A stretch of 64,000 bases of DNA from Pseudocalidococcus azoricus BACA0444 (GTDB lineage: Bacteria > Cyanobacteriota > Cyanobacteriia > Thermosynechococcales > Thermosynechococcaceae): assembly GCF_031729055.1 (NCBI RefSeq), contig NZ_JAVMIP010000014.1, positions 1-64,000 of the forward strand, read 5' to 3'. Shown piece by piece: positions 18,245 to 27,467 of the stretch (position 1 is its first letter; every line of letters begins with the position of its first letter). Under the pieces are notes generated by a model that saw nothing but the letters and a program-made list of their open reading frames with translations, made no database searches and was not told where the DNA came from. A program made the position numbers and the translations under genes.

Positions 18245-19423
18245 ATGTATAAGGGTAGAGATTTTATTGGTAAGCCCTTGGTTTGTTACGAATCGGGTGA
18301 AAAGTTTGATAAGATTGAAGACTTAATTTTTGATCAGAACAGTAATCAACTCTTGGGATTTCTTGTTAATGAATCTAAGTGGTTTTCATCGACCCAAATT
18401 TTATTGCTAAAGGATGTGCAGGTCATTGGCCCCGATGCCGTGATTACACCTTCTAAAAGTACCGTTGTAGCTGCGAAAGAAATTCCCGCAATTCATTATG
18501 TAATGGAACGGAATAATATTCTCAACGGGACTCGAATTCTTACTGTTGATGGCCATGATTTAGGCATTATTGTTGACCTTTATTTTGACGAGAAAACAGG
18601 ACAGGTAGAGGGCTATGAGGTTTCTGGAGGATTATTTGCCGATACCTATTCTGGACGCTCATTTGTGCCTGCGTTGCAAACCTTGAAAATTGGTCGAGAT
18701 GTTGCTTTTGTCCCGACTCAGACGGCTCAATTGATGGAAGAGCAAGTTGGTGGCATTAGAGGGGCCATGCAGACTGTTACAGATAAGGTACAAGAAACTG
18801 CTCAAGGCACTGGTGATAAAGTTCAGGAGTTAACCGAACAGGTTGTCCATGCGGTGGCTGGTTTTACAGTTGAACAGGCCCAAGGACGACGAAGTCAACA
18901 GTTTGTCCGGGCCAAAGAAGGTTCAATTATTACGGCTCCAGGCCAAATTGTCACCGAACTGATCATTAAGCAAGCTAAAGTTACGGGCAAAGAAAAAGAA
19001 TTACTCGAAGCGGTTGGTTTGACGACTCAAGGTGCAATGCAAAATCAGGCTGGTCAATTTATGACTGAAGCTGGAGCTCGCCTTAAGTCCACTGGTGAAA
19101 ACACAGGTGAGACTCTGCAATCGGGGGCGAAAGGTCTCTGGAGTCAAATCAAAGATTCGGCTAAAGAGATACAGGAGATGGGAACTGAAGCAATTGAAAA
19201 AAAACGGATTCAAGGTGCTCTTGGTCGGGCCGTAAACCGAGTGATTCTTGATCAACAGGATGATGTGATTCTGAACGTGGGTGAGTTGATTACCCATCAA
19301 GCCATTGCAAGTGCTCGCCAAGCCCAAGTTCTAGAGCTATTACTTAGCTCAGTTTACACGGATAAACCTAACCTTACCCTTGAAGATATGCGAGCTCCTC
19401 ATGCTGGTAGAGATGCCCTCTAA
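18245..19423 (+). CDS. PRC-barrel domain protein with long amphipathic helical region
   Basis: 392 residues from the ATG at 18245, eight bases after AGGAG. Two PRC-barrel modules occupy ~1-160 (GKPLVCYESGEKFDKIEDLIFD; GTRILTVDGHDLGIIVDLYFD). Residues ~165-330 are polar helices with LEA/apolipoprotein-like repeats (GAMQTVTDKVQETAQGTGDK, SGAKGLWSQIKDSAKEIQE). Two segments of the form GQIVTELIIKQAK / GELITHQAIASARQ look like a repeated small domain. PRC barrels occur in RNA-processing, photosynthetic and stress proteins; the LEA-like part suggests a stress role (inference). Slightly more AT-rich than its neighbours. Confidence 0.75.
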   Translation: MYKGRDFIGKPLVCYESGEKFDKIEDLIFDQNSNQLLGFLVNESKWFSSTQILLLKDVQVIGPDAVITPSKSTVVAAKEIPAIHYVMERNNILNGTRILTVDGHDLGIIVDLYFDEKTGQVEGYEVSGGLFADTYSGRSFVPALQTLKIGRDVAFVPTQTAQLMEEQVGGIRGAMQTVTDKVQETAQGTGDKVQELTEQVVHAVAGFTVEQAQGRRSQQFVRAKEGSIITAPGQIVTELIIKQAKVTGKEKELLEAVGLTTQGAMQNQAGQFMTEAGARLKSTGENTGETLQSGAKGLWSQIKDSAKEIQEMGTEAIEKKRIQGALGRAVNRVILDQQDDVILNVGELITHQAIASARQAQVLELLLSSVYTDKPNLTLEDMRAPHAGRDAL

Positions 19424-19508
19424 TCTTATTAGAGCCTATTTCATTAAGTTTATTGTCGAATAATTTCCTTGCTCATTAGCTCATGCCTAACCCTAAATAG
19501 GTAATGTT

Positions 19509-19616
19509 CTATAGCGTTACGCAAACTGTTCTGAGAGAGTGGAAATCTTAAAGGAACTGCGCCCAGAAAGGATTTTCTGACTTATCCCTATCTAGCCATA
19601 AATGAGTAACACTATA
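19509..19616 (+). mobile_element. MITE-like repeat, copy A
   Basis: About 108 bases bounded by CTATAGCGTTAC at 19509-19520 and GTAACACTATA at 19606-19616, i.e. 12-base terminal inverted repeats with one mismatch. Internal sequence GTTCTGAGAGAGTGGAAATCT is shared with the copies at 42322, 45608 and 51996. No coding capacity, so it would need a transposase in trans. Most similar to copy D. It lies between two convergent genes, in a 335-base gene-free stretch. Confidence 0.75.
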
Positions 19617-19680
19617 ACGGGTATTGGCCAAAGAGTAAGGCGCATCAACCCATAGACTAATACCTTTATTAAGCAAAACG

Positions 19681-19708
19681 AGGGACACCTAAACAAGACG
19701 ATGTCCCT
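19681..19708. terminator. Possible bidirectional terminator hairpin
   Basis: AGGGACA (19681-19687) pairs with TGTCCCT (19702-19708), loop 14 bases, with short T runs on both sides (TTTGC on plus; CGTTTTGC on minus). It sits between the convergent PRC-barrel gene and rne, where a shared terminator is expected. The stem is only 7 bp. Confidence 0.4.
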
Positions 19709-19758
19709 TTGCTACCATGCTGACCATCTGTCAACGTTAAAACTTGAGGCTCTCGGAA

Positions 19759-21903
19759 CTAGCGAATCTCAGTTCCGAAAGAAAGCTGTTCATCCCCCCC
19801 AGTAGTCCGCCGCCGCCGCCGCCTGACTCCTACGGCCAAACTTTCCGGTGTTTCAGATTCAAGGGATGTTTCAATAATTAGGGCTGATTCAGTCTCCAGG
19901 GCCTGGGGTAGCATCACGTCTAAAACCGCTGGGTTTATAACGGCTGGCTCCAGCACTGACAGGCTCTCCAGAGGAGAATTAACCGCATCATCAAATTCCT
20001 GAGAGGCCACTTCTGGTTCAGGGGCATAACCACTGGCTGGCTCCTCCCCCCGTTGGCTGGGAATAGCGGCTCGACTGATGGCTGGGGGGGGAACCGGGGC
20101 CTGGCCTGGGGCGGCAACAGAGACGACTGTGTTACGAGGGGATTTAACTTCTCCGGTGTAGAGCACGAGGGGTGAAATTCCCATCAAGGCGTAAACATCT
20201 TGCTCAACCGTTGTCATCGTCACATTAATATGTTCAGGCGGCTCAATGGTGCGGGGGCGGGGTGTGGGTTTCCGACTCGGACGGCTACCGGTTTCGCTGC
20301 GGGGAGTCTCTGGCAGGACAATCCGGGAGGTTGTTGTGGGGCCGGCCTCAGTCCGGGCTGTTTTAGCCACTGTGGCGGTTACATTGAGGGGCGGAGTAGA
20401 GTCTGGGCGGCTGCGACGGGGCAAACTCCGAGATGGGGTTGGGGCCTGGCCTGGGGGGGCACTAATGCCATTGCCGACCCGAGGGCGTGTTGACCGCCGC
20501 CGCGAGCTGGAAACTTCTTGATAGCCAGGGTGGTTTGTTAATTGCAGTTCAATCCCATTCCCGCTAGCCACTTCTGGACGGTTTGGTACATCTAAGGGAC
20601 GGGCGCGAGTCTCGATAATCCGCGGTGGAATTACCCGCTCGACAATTTCCCCCGGGCTGTCATCGGGATGGCCGGGTAAATGGACTAAATGGCCCAGGCC
20701 TCCACAGCTACGACAAGGACGACCAAACAACTCATAAATATTTTGCCCTTGGCGTTTGCGGGTTAACTCCACTAGGCCCAGTTCTGACAGTTGGGCAATT
20801 TGGGGACGCGCTTTATCAGCCCGCAGTGCCTTACTAAAATGCTCCAAAAGCTGCAACTGATCCCGGCGGGTATCCATATCAATAAAGTCAACAATAATCA
20901 CCCCGGCCAAGTTCCGCAGCTTAAGTTGGCGGGCAATTTCTGTCGCGGCCTCACAGTTTGTCCACAACACCGTTTCCCGAGCCGTGGCTGAACGAGTAAA
21001 GGAGCCAGAGTTGACATCAATGACCGTCAAGGCCTCCGTTGGCTCAATAATCACATATCCCCCGGAAGGCAAGTCCACTCGTGGTTTTAAGGCTTCGCGA
21101 ATGGCCGCATTGACTCGGAAATAGTCCAAAATCGGAATCGCTTCTTGGTGGTAGTCAATCAATACCCCCACGGGTAACTTACTTTCGTTCCAGGCCATCA
21201 GGTTTTGCTTGACCCGTTTCACACTCTCCGGCACATCCACCACAATCCGGTTGACATCAGAGCTATAGACATCCCGTAACACCCGCTGGACAAAGTCATC
21301 ATCCCGTCCCAATAAGGCTGGGGCCCTGGTGGATTGGGCCTGTTGCTGAATCGTTTCCCATTGCCGTTGGAGAGCTTCAAGATCCTCAAGAATCGCCTCC
21401 TCGGCCACGCCTTCTGCTTCTGTGCGAACTAGTAAGCCCATCCCCGCCGGTTTAACCAAAATAGCTAAAGCCCGTAAGCGATGCCGTTCTGCTTCACTAA
21501 GAATCCGCCGTGACAAGTTAACCCCGCGTCCAAAGGGCATCAGGACTAGGTATCGGCCTGGTAAGGAAATGTTTCCTGTCAGCCTGGGTCCCTTATTCCC
21601 TGTGGGTTCCTTCATCACCTGGACAAGGACTTTTTGCTGGGGAGTTAGCAATTCTGTAATCGCCCCCGCCGACCGCCGTAACCGTAAGGGGCCAAGATCT
21701 GTAACATGAATAAATCCGTTTTGGGTCGCATCTCCGAGGTTGATAAAGGCGGCATCAATCCCTGGCAAGACGTTTTCGACAATCCCCAGGTAAACATCAC
21801 TAATTTGATAACTGCCTGAGGCAACAATGAGTTCTTGAATTTGATCTTCTGAAATCACAGCGGCCAAGCGATGCTGTTCCGCAATAATAATTTGTTTCGA
21901 CAT
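19759..21903 (-). CDS. rne: Ribonuclease E/G
   Basis: 714 residues from the ATG at 21903 (MSKQIIIAEQHRLAAVI), preceded by AGGA at ~9 bases; the frame stays open 50 codons upstream but that part does not look like RNase E. S1 domain at ~25-120 (GIVENVLPGIDAAFINLG), 5'-sensor and catalytic domain to ~415 (TVIDVNSGSF and IIVDFIDMD supply the catalytic Asp residues; RPCRSCGGLGH is the Zn-link CxxC). The remaining ~300 residues are disordered and end in a run of arginines (GVRRRRRRTTG), like the PNPase-binding tail peptide described for cyanobacterial RNase E. Initiates mRNA decay and processes stable RNAs. Confidence 0.95.
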   Translation of the reverse strand: MSKQIIIAEQHRLAAVISEDQIQELIVASGSYQISDVYLGIVENVLPGIDAAFINLGDATQNGFIHVTDLGPLRLRRSAGAITELLTPQQKVLVQVMKEPTGNKGPRLTGNISLPGRYLVLMPFGRGVNLSRRILSEAERHRLRALAILVKPAGMGLLVRTEAEGVAEEAILEDLEALQRQWETIQQQAQSTRAPALLGRDDDFVQRVLRDVYSSDVNRIVVDVPESVKRVKQNLMAWNESKLPVGVLIDYHQEAIPILDYFRVNAAIREALKPRVDLPSGGYVIIEPTEALTVIDVNSGSFTRSATARETVLWTNCEAATEIARQLKLRNLAGVIIVDFIDMDTRRDQLQLLEHFSKALRADKARPQIAQLSELGLVELTRKRQGQNIYELFGRPCRSCGGLGHLVHLPGHPDDSPGEIVERVIPPRIIETRARPLDVPNRPEVASGNGIELQLTNHPGYQEVSSSRRRSTRPRVGNGISAPPGQAPTPSRSLPRRSRPDSTPPLNVTATVAKTARTEAGPTTTSRIVLPETPRSETGSRPSRKPTPRPRTIEPPEHINVTMTTVEQDVYALMGISPLVLYTGEVKSPRNTVVSVAAPGQAPVPPPAISRAAIPSQRGEEPASGYAPEPEVASQEFDDAVNSPLESLSVLEPAVINPAVLDVMLPQALETESALIIETSLESETPESLAVGVRRRRRRTTGGDEQLSFGTEIR

Positions 21904-22527
21904 TAAGATTTTCCTGCACGATGGGGAAAAAGCCAGGGATGACTGGTCAAGCGAGACTGTTAAGGCGACACAACTGGCGGCGAGGTTCTGAGTCTGGATC
22001 AATGGGGTGATGATCGTTGCCGTCAACCAGGCCAAGTCCGTGGCTTGGAACATGATCTACCTAATAATGCTTTGGGGGAATTGCGAATCAGCAAAAGCTA
22101 AGAAAGTCCAGGCCTAAAAGCCAGCCCAACAGCGATGTCCAGATAAATCTGTTAAGGAAGCTGTAGCAAGTGTCAGTGGTGACAAGTCAAGAGGTTACAG
22201 TTCCAAATTTTTATGGCTTTACCTAGGAGTCTCTAGCCCAGGCCCGGAGTCTAAACAAAACTTTACTCCGTCACCATAATCTCCAAAAACCAGAACGGGT
22301 GGCATAATCCAGTTATCCCGATTGAATCGAATTATAGCGATCTGGGGCGAACTTGGCTAGGGGGTGGGACTAAAAAATTAACTAGAGTAGTGTGCCAGTT
22401 CGCAAACCTGTTGGGACAGTTGGCCGGCTATTCAGATTAAGCGTCAGGATACTATATTTAAGCAATGTGAACATTTGCAAATTTTGCCAACTAGTTCTGA
22501 CCTGAGAGGGTGGAGGAGCACGGATCC
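21904..22527. other. Long leader/promoter region between rne and hpnH
   Basis: A 624-base divergent intergenic stretch. The part next to rne (21904-22053) is open in the rne frame but unlike the family, so it is probably 5' leader; RNase E mRNAs commonly have long leaders. Close to hpnH, GATACTATATTTAAG at ~22448 contains a possible -10-like element. I found no tRNA, repeat or convincing additional gene. Confidence 0.45.
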
Positions 22528-23541
22528 ATGGGTGTCACGATTAAGCAAGCCGTAGAAATTGCCACATATATTATTTCCAAACGATTCCAGGGCCAAAAGC
22601 GTTTTCCCCTCACCTTAATGCTCGAACCCTTGTTTCGCTGCAATTTGGCCTGCACGGGTTGTGGCAAAATCCAACATCCCAACGAAATTCTCCGCAAACA
22701 ACTCACCCCCGAAGAGTGTTTCCATGCGGCCGAAGAATGTGGTGCACCAGTGGTGGCCATTCCGGGGGGTGAACCTTTACTCCATCCTCAAATTAATGAA
22801 ATTGTCGCTGGCCTGGTGGCGCGGCGGAAGTTTGTCTATCTCTGTAGTAATGGGATTCTGCTGGAAAAAAATCTGCATCGGTTTCAACCCTCCCCCTATT
22901 TGACCTTTAGTATTCACCTGGATGGCCTGCGAGAGTGGCATGACAAATGTGTGGATCGGGAGGGGGTTTTTGATACGGCGATCCAAGCCATTAAAGCCGC
23001 CAAAGCCAAGGGCTTCCGGGTCACCACCAACACGACCATTTTTGAAGGGGCCAATGTGGCCGAGATGCAAAAGTTCTTTGATTTTGTCTCGACTTTGGGT
23101 GTGGATGGGATGATGATCTCTCCGGGGTATGCCTATGAGTGGGCCCCAGATCAGGAGCATTTTCTTAAGCGGGAACAGACCAAACAACTTTTCCGGGAAA
23201 TTTTGGCTCCGTTGTACTCCGGGCAGAAAAAATGGAATTTTAACCATAATCCCCTGTTTTTAGATTTCTTGATTGGGGAGAAGGATTATGAATGTACCCC
23301 TTGGGGGATGCCAAGTTACAGTGTCCTGGGCTGGCAAAAACCCTGTTACCTGCTGAATGAGGGGCATTACCAAACCTATAAGGAGCTTCTAGACGAAACG
23401 AATTGGGACAACTACGGGCGAGCCAGTGGCAATCCCAAATGTCGCGATTGCATGGTGCATTGCGGCTATGAACCCACGGCGGCTTTGGATGCCTTTAATC
23501 CAGCTAATATGGCCCGGGCAGCGGGGAGCCTCTTGGGTTAA
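22528..23541 (+). CDS. hpnH: Adenosyl-hopene transferase HpnH (radical SAM)
   Basis: 337 residues from the ATG at 22528 ([15 protein letters not shown]), with GGAGGAG upstream. The radical SAM cluster motif is CNLACTGC (CxxxCxxC), followed by [10 protein letters not shown]; the C-terminal Cys-rich part includes [18 protein letters not shown], characteristic of HpnH. The enzyme joins an adenosyl radical to diploptene, the first step of side-chain formation in extended hopanoids (C35 bacteriohopanepolyols). Other hpn genes are not in the window. Length and motifs are standard. Confidence 0.95.
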   Translation: MGVTIKQAVEIATYIISKRFQGQKRFPLTLMLEPLFRCNLACTGCGKIQHPNEILRKQLTPEECFHAAEECGAPVVAIPGGEPLLHPQINEIVAGLVARRKFVYLCSNGILLEKNLHRFQPSPYLTFSIHLDGLREWHDKCVDREGVFDTAIQAIKAAKAKGFRVTTNTTIFEGANVAEMQKFFDFVSTLGVDGMMISPGYAYEWAPDQEHFLKREQTKQLFREILAPLYSGQKKWNFNHNPLFLDFLIGEKDYECTPWGMPSYSVLGWQKPCYLLNEGHYQTYKELLDETNWDNYGRASGNPKCRDCMVHCGYEPTAALDAFNPANMARAAGSLLG

Positions 23542-23672
23542 CCTAGTTTCCTCTCGAAGATTACCCAAACGCTGGCTGATTCTTCTACACTAATGAGTAC
23601 GCAAATGTCTTTCCCTAGAGTCACTCTGGCTGCTGGGGATTTTTACTTTTTTGGCATAAGTTTTTAGTAGGA

Positions 23673-25274
23673 GTGCGGGAATTTAAACGGGTGGTAGGGC
23701 AGGACTGGCATTGGGGAGGACTTGGGCTAGCCGGGAGCTGTTTGGGCCTGGGATTGGCCTGGGGCCTGGTGGGCTGTGGGGCTGGGAACTCAACAGTGCG
23801 CCTCTCCAGTGGTCGTCCCGATAGTTTTTACCATCAGTTAGGAGAGAAAATTACCCAGGTCAGCCAGGCCGAGGTGGGCTTGAATATGGAAGGTCTACCG
23901 TCTTCCGGTTCAACGCAAAATCTAGCCCGACTCCAGGCCCATCAGGTGGATTTTGCCCTGACTCAGTTGGATGTGGCGGTGGCGGCGATGGAGAAGCGGC
24001 AAATTAAGGCGGTTGCAGTTCTCTCCCAAGAACCAATTCATGTGATTACGACCACCACATCTGGGGTGCGGAAATTAGCAGATTTACAAAATCGGCAAGT
24101 CGGGATTGGCCCGCCTGGGGGTGGCCCGAGTTATACCGCCAAGGTGATCTTTGCCAACCAAAATATCCAAGTTCAAGCGGATGAGAGTCCCCTCGATCAG
24201 GCCTTGGCTAAATTAACTAAAAATCAACTGGCAGCCGTAGTCTATGTGGGCAGTGTGGGGGGAAATTTAACCCTGCGGCAATGGTTCAAAACCCAGGCCC
24301 ACCTGAAGCTGATCTCAATGCCCCCCAGTTTAATTAACTACCTCTCGATTCGGGAGCCAGATGCCTATTTTCCCACGCGGATTTTGCAGGGTTCCTATTC
24401 CGCTAATCCCCCAATTCCTCCTGAGGATATTGCCACCTTCAGCACCTCAACAGTCTTGGCTACTCGCGCAGATGTCAGTGATCAGGTCGTGGGGTGGGTG
24501 ACTTGGGCAATTTTGGACTCGGCGCGGGAGTTTGCCCTGTTTTATCCCGAATTACAAACTGGGGATGCAACCCGTTTATTGCAGCAGGGCCTGTTCTATG
24601 TCCATCCCGCGGCTAGTGATGTTTATAAATCCGGTGATCCCCGCAGTGCCTGGGTGCGCTATTGGGAAAATAATAATGATCTCCAGGCCGGGGTGATGAT
24701 CCTGGTGTTGTCCAGTGTGGTGGGGATTGTCTTGCAGTATTGGCGATATCAGCGTTCCCAAAAGGTGATGGCAATTACGACCAAGCGGATTACGGAATTG
24801 AAACAACTCTTACCGGATTATCCTGACCAGGCCTTGCAAGGAATTGAAGAATTAAACCAAGAACAGCGATTGATGTTTATTGATGGCAAAATTAATGCCG
24901 AAGCCTACGACCAGGCCCAGCATCGCACCCAACGGTTTTCGGAACAGTGCCAAGTTTTAATTCAAGAGAAACGGAATCAGGCGATTTTGAAGACATTACT
25001 GTTAGTGGATGACTGGCAAGCCACCCTACAAACCATGCCGGAAGAGGCCTTAACGAAGCTCAAGGAGTTGCGTCTGAGTTATCGGCAAATGTTGATTGAG
25101 AATCAAGTGAATATTCAGGATTACATTGAATTGATGGAACTGACCCTGATGTCCTTAACCACCTTTGCGCCCACCTATGTGAGTGAATATCCCCTCATGG
25201 GGCCGCTCACTCATTTGGAGGGTGATTCCCGCCCGAGTCAAACACCGTCAGAAGTGATGAATGAGGATCGTTAG
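23673..25274 (+). CDS. TAXI-family TRAP-type solute-binding protein with extra membrane anchor and helical tail
   Basis: 533 residues from a GTG at 23673 that directly overlaps AGTAGGAG, so the true start may be slightly different. A lipoprotein-like signal (LAWGLVGCGAG, Cys ~35) leads into a TAXI binding domain (SSGRPDSFYHQLGEKI; GIGPPGGGPSYTAKVIF) ending ~345. Unusually a membrane helix (~345-362) and a ~170-residue cytoplasmic-looking helical region follow (ITELKQLLPDYPDQALQGIEEL). No TRAP membrane components are adjacent. It may act as a sensor or orphan binding protein; this is inference. Confidence 0.75.
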   Translation: MREFKRVVGQDWHWGGLGLAGSCLGLGLAWGLVGCGAGNSTVRLSSGRPDSFYHQLGEKITQVSQAEVGLNMEGLPSSGSTQNLARLQAHQVDFALTQLDVAVAAMEKRQIKAVAVLSQEPIHVITTTTSGVRKLADLQNRQVGIGPPGGGPSYTAKVIFANQNIQVQADESPLDQALAKLTKNQLAAVVYVGSVGGNLTLRQWFKTQAHLKLISMPPSLINYLSIREPDAYFPTRILQGSYSANPPIPPEDIATFSTSTVLATRADVSDQVVGWVTWAILDSAREFALFYPELQTGDATRLLQQGLFYVHPAASDVYKSGDPRSAWVRYWENNNDLQAGVMILVLSSVVGIVLQYWRYQRSQKVMAITTKRITELKQLLPDYPDQALQGIEELNQEQRLMFIDGKINAEAYDQAQHRTQRFSEQCQVLIQEKRNQAILKTLLLVDDWQATLQTMPEEALTKLKELRLSYRQMLIENQVNIQDYIELMELTLMSLTTFAPTYVSEYPLMGPLTHLEGDSRPSQTPSEVMNEDR

Positions 25275-26248
25275 CCAATTTGCTCCGGTAATGTTTCAAC
25301 AAGATAGTTAAGGATCAACAGTTCGCTGACCGGGCCGCGTTTGCTGGAGTTACTATTAATGGCCCGCTTGGCCTGGAGGCGATAAATCTGAAAGGAGTCA
25401 TAGAGGGTTTCAAAGAAGTGATCCGCTGGATCTTCATTGTGGGGATCGGAGTTACTCAGGAGCAGTTTGGCCCCGCGCTGATCTAACTCTCGCGCAAAGG
25501 TTGCTAAGCGGGTTTGTTCGTGATCCGTAAAGTTAGCTTGGGCATAGGCTTTGAAGCTGGCAGTTTTGCTAATCGGGCGATAGGGGGGATCAAAATAAAC
25601 AAAGGTTTGAGGGTTGACAAAGGGGCGAATGAGTTCAAAGTCACCTCGCAAGATTTTGACAGACGATAGGAGTTGGGCAACCCGTTGGAGATTGTCTGCT
25701 TGACAAATTCGCGGTCGGACATAACGCCCAAAGGGAACATTAAACTCACCTTTTTGATTGACTCGAAATAGGCCATTGAAACAGGTGCGATTCAAAAAAA
25801 TTAACTGGGCGGTGTGCTGAATTTCCGGGTCGGCTACACAGGCATAGTTAATCTCTGTTTGGCTTTGGTTAAAGGCTTGGCGAATTGCATAAAACATGGT
25901 TTCCCGCTCGGACTCCGGAGCCTGGAGATATTGGCTTTCTAGGAAGGCTAAGGCTGAAATTAATTCGCTAACTTGGGTTTGAATGACCCGATAGGCTAAG
26001 ACAATTTCTGGGTTGACATCGGCAATAATCAGATTTTTGACCGGGTAGTGTTGGGCAATTTCTAAAAATAGGGCTCCACCACCGATAAAGGGTTCAATAT
26101 AGGTTTCAATTTCACCGTTAATGAGGGCTTGGGGGAGATAGGGGATAATTTGCCCCATGAGTTGGGATTTACCACCGGCCCACTTGAGAAATGGCCTGGC
26201 CTGGGGTTGTAGAACTTTACTTGCTCGTAGATGCAGAGGACGCGGCAA
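25271..26248 (-). CDS. Dam-family DNA adenine N6-methyltransferase (DpnIIA/Dam type)
   Basis: 325 residues from a TTG at 26248; no ATG in frame precedes the first motif. FLKWAGGKSQL is the AdoMet-binding FxGG motif, VYFDPPYRPIS the catalytic DPPY, and the C-terminal AINSNSSKRGPVSELLILNY is typical of the D12-class GATC methylases. It probably modifies adenine in GATC. No restriction partner is adjacent, so it is likely an orphan regulatory or protective methylase, as common in cyanobacteria. Its stop overlaps the end of the convergent TAXI gene by 4 bases. Confidence 0.88.
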   Translation of the reverse strand: MPRPLHLRASKVLQPQARPFLKWAGGKSQLMGQIIPYLPQALINGEIETYIEPFIGGGALFLEIAQHYPVKNLIIADVNPEIVLAYRVIQTQVSELISALAFLESQYLQAPESERETMFYAIRQAFNQSQTEINYACVADPEIQHTAQLIFLNRTCFNGLFRVNQKGEFNVPFGRYVRPRICQADNLQRVAQLLSSVKILRGDFELIRPFVNPQTFVYFDPPYRPISKTASFKAYAQANFTDHEQTRLATFARELDQRGAKLLLSNSDPHNEDPADHFFETLYDSFQIYRLQAKRAINSNSSKRGPVSELLILNYLVETLPEQIG

Positions 26249-26624
26249 TTGACTGCCCTAGAAAGCATTTTCATCATCCTATCTCAGCTCTCTGGAGATT
26301 CAAACCATCGTTACTGGCCTGGGACTGAGTGAAAGAATCTAGCTTAAAGCACATTGGTGTCGATGTCTCAGCGGTAGTCTTAAAGAGGGAGTGATGAATT
26401 ATCGGGTGGTATCCTTTAAGCATGAACTCATTTTCCTAAGCAAGATTCATTCCGGGATAAATTAGGGGGGTATGTCTTTTTAAGGTCTCAACGGAAATCT
26501 TGATATATCAATACTTGTAGGCTTTGCTTGGCTGGGATCTGCCCCATTGACAGTTGATTTAGCCTAGGTTTAGCCTGTTTGAATTGGGAAATGCCCTCTC
26601 AATTTCAAACCATAATTTTGAATC
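26249..26624. other. Gene-free intergenic stretch with possible promoter
   Basis: 376 bases between the divergent methylase and armadillo-like gene. TTGACA at 26547-26552 followed after 18 bases by TAGCCT (26571-26576) is a weak -35/-10 candidate for the downstream gene. A G-rich tract (TTAGGGGGGTATG, ~26464) is unexplained. No repeat, tRNA or small gene stands out. Confidence 0.35.
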
Positions 26625-27467
26625 ATGATCGCCGCTTTTCAGTCGAGATACGAGATAGTTAAGATGCGGAAATCAGTGCCTCTCCCCCTTAATATTTTCA
26701 GGTTTAGGCCTTTACTGGGCAGGGTATTTTTATTGCAGCAAGTGAATCAGCGATTTTCATGGCGATGGCCATTAACGCAACGGGGCACATTGGTTCTGGG
26801 CACTGCTCTTTTGGGGCTGGGGCTATGGGAGACAGATCCAATTTTGTTGACGGCAACCCTAAGTGGAATTGGGACATTACTCCTGGTTCACCGCCGCCAC
26901 CCGGCCATTCCCGCTGTCCTCAACCAGGCCTGGCAAGTCTCCCATTCCCTCTGGCGATTGAGTCAGCACCATCCCTTGTTTTTAGCTGGAGTCTTAGCTA
27001 GTGGCGCAACCTTAGGCACCTATACAGCCCTAAAACTATGGCAAGACAGTCCGAGTCCGTGGATCGGTTTAGGGTTGGGGGTGCAGGGCCTGGGCGTACT
27101 AGGAATTTTCTGGATATTGATCACCCTTAACCAACGTCAAACCGAGCAGAACAGCCAGACCCAGTGGCAAACTCTCTTGACCGATTTGGCTGATCCTCAA
27201 GCTCTCAAGCGTTATTTGGCCATTCGGCAACTCCCGTCTTTGGCAACAGATCCCCAAAGAATCAACATTTTCCAAGAGGCCTTGTTATTGCTGATCCCCC
27301 ATGAACCAGAACCCAAGGTCAAAGAAGCAGCTTTGCAGGCCCTGATCCAATTCACAGACTATTCTGGACTCGCCCCTGAGTCCCATGTTTCCCCGGCCTT
27401 GCCCACTGCTGCCACGCCTAGAATTGACAAGCTGCCCGTCCGCAAAACTGAATCCCAGTGGGTGTAA
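26625..27467 (+). CDS. Cyanobacterial membrane protein with armadillo/HEAT-like C-terminus
   Basis: 280 residues. Two hydrophobic regions, ~55-90 (TLVLGTALLGLGLWETDPIL) and ~115-170 (two helices around FLAGVLASGATLGTYTAL and LGVLGIFWILITL), precede a helical part (~180-245: LADPQALKRYLAIRQL, EPKVKEAALQALIQF) that looks like one or two HEAT/armadillo units. Similar conserved hypothetical proteins exist in cyanobacteria, function unknown. A start at 26664 (MRKSVPLPLN) is also possible. Its last 50 bases overlap the convergent sfsA gene. Confidence 0.65.
   Translation: MIAAFQSRYEIVKMRKSVPLPLNIFRFRPLLGRVFLLQQVNQRFSWRWPLTQRGTLVLGTALLGLGLWETDPILLTATLSGIGTLLLVHRRHPAIPAVLNQAWQVSHSLWRLSQHHPLFLAGVLASGATLGTYTALKLWQDSPSPWIGLGLGVQGLGVLGIFWILITLNQRQTEQNSQTQWQTLLTDLADPQALKRYLAIRQLPSLATDPQRINIFQEALLLLIPHEPEPKVKEAALQALIQFTDYSGLAPESHVSPALPTAATPRIDKLPVRKTESQWV

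Noticed and set aside
21904..22053. N-terminal extension of RNase E
   Set aside because: Unlike RNase E family starts; a better ATG with a ribosome site lies at 21903.
22777..23247. 156-codon minus-strand frame
   Set aside because: Antisense to hpnH, which carries the radical SAM motifs.
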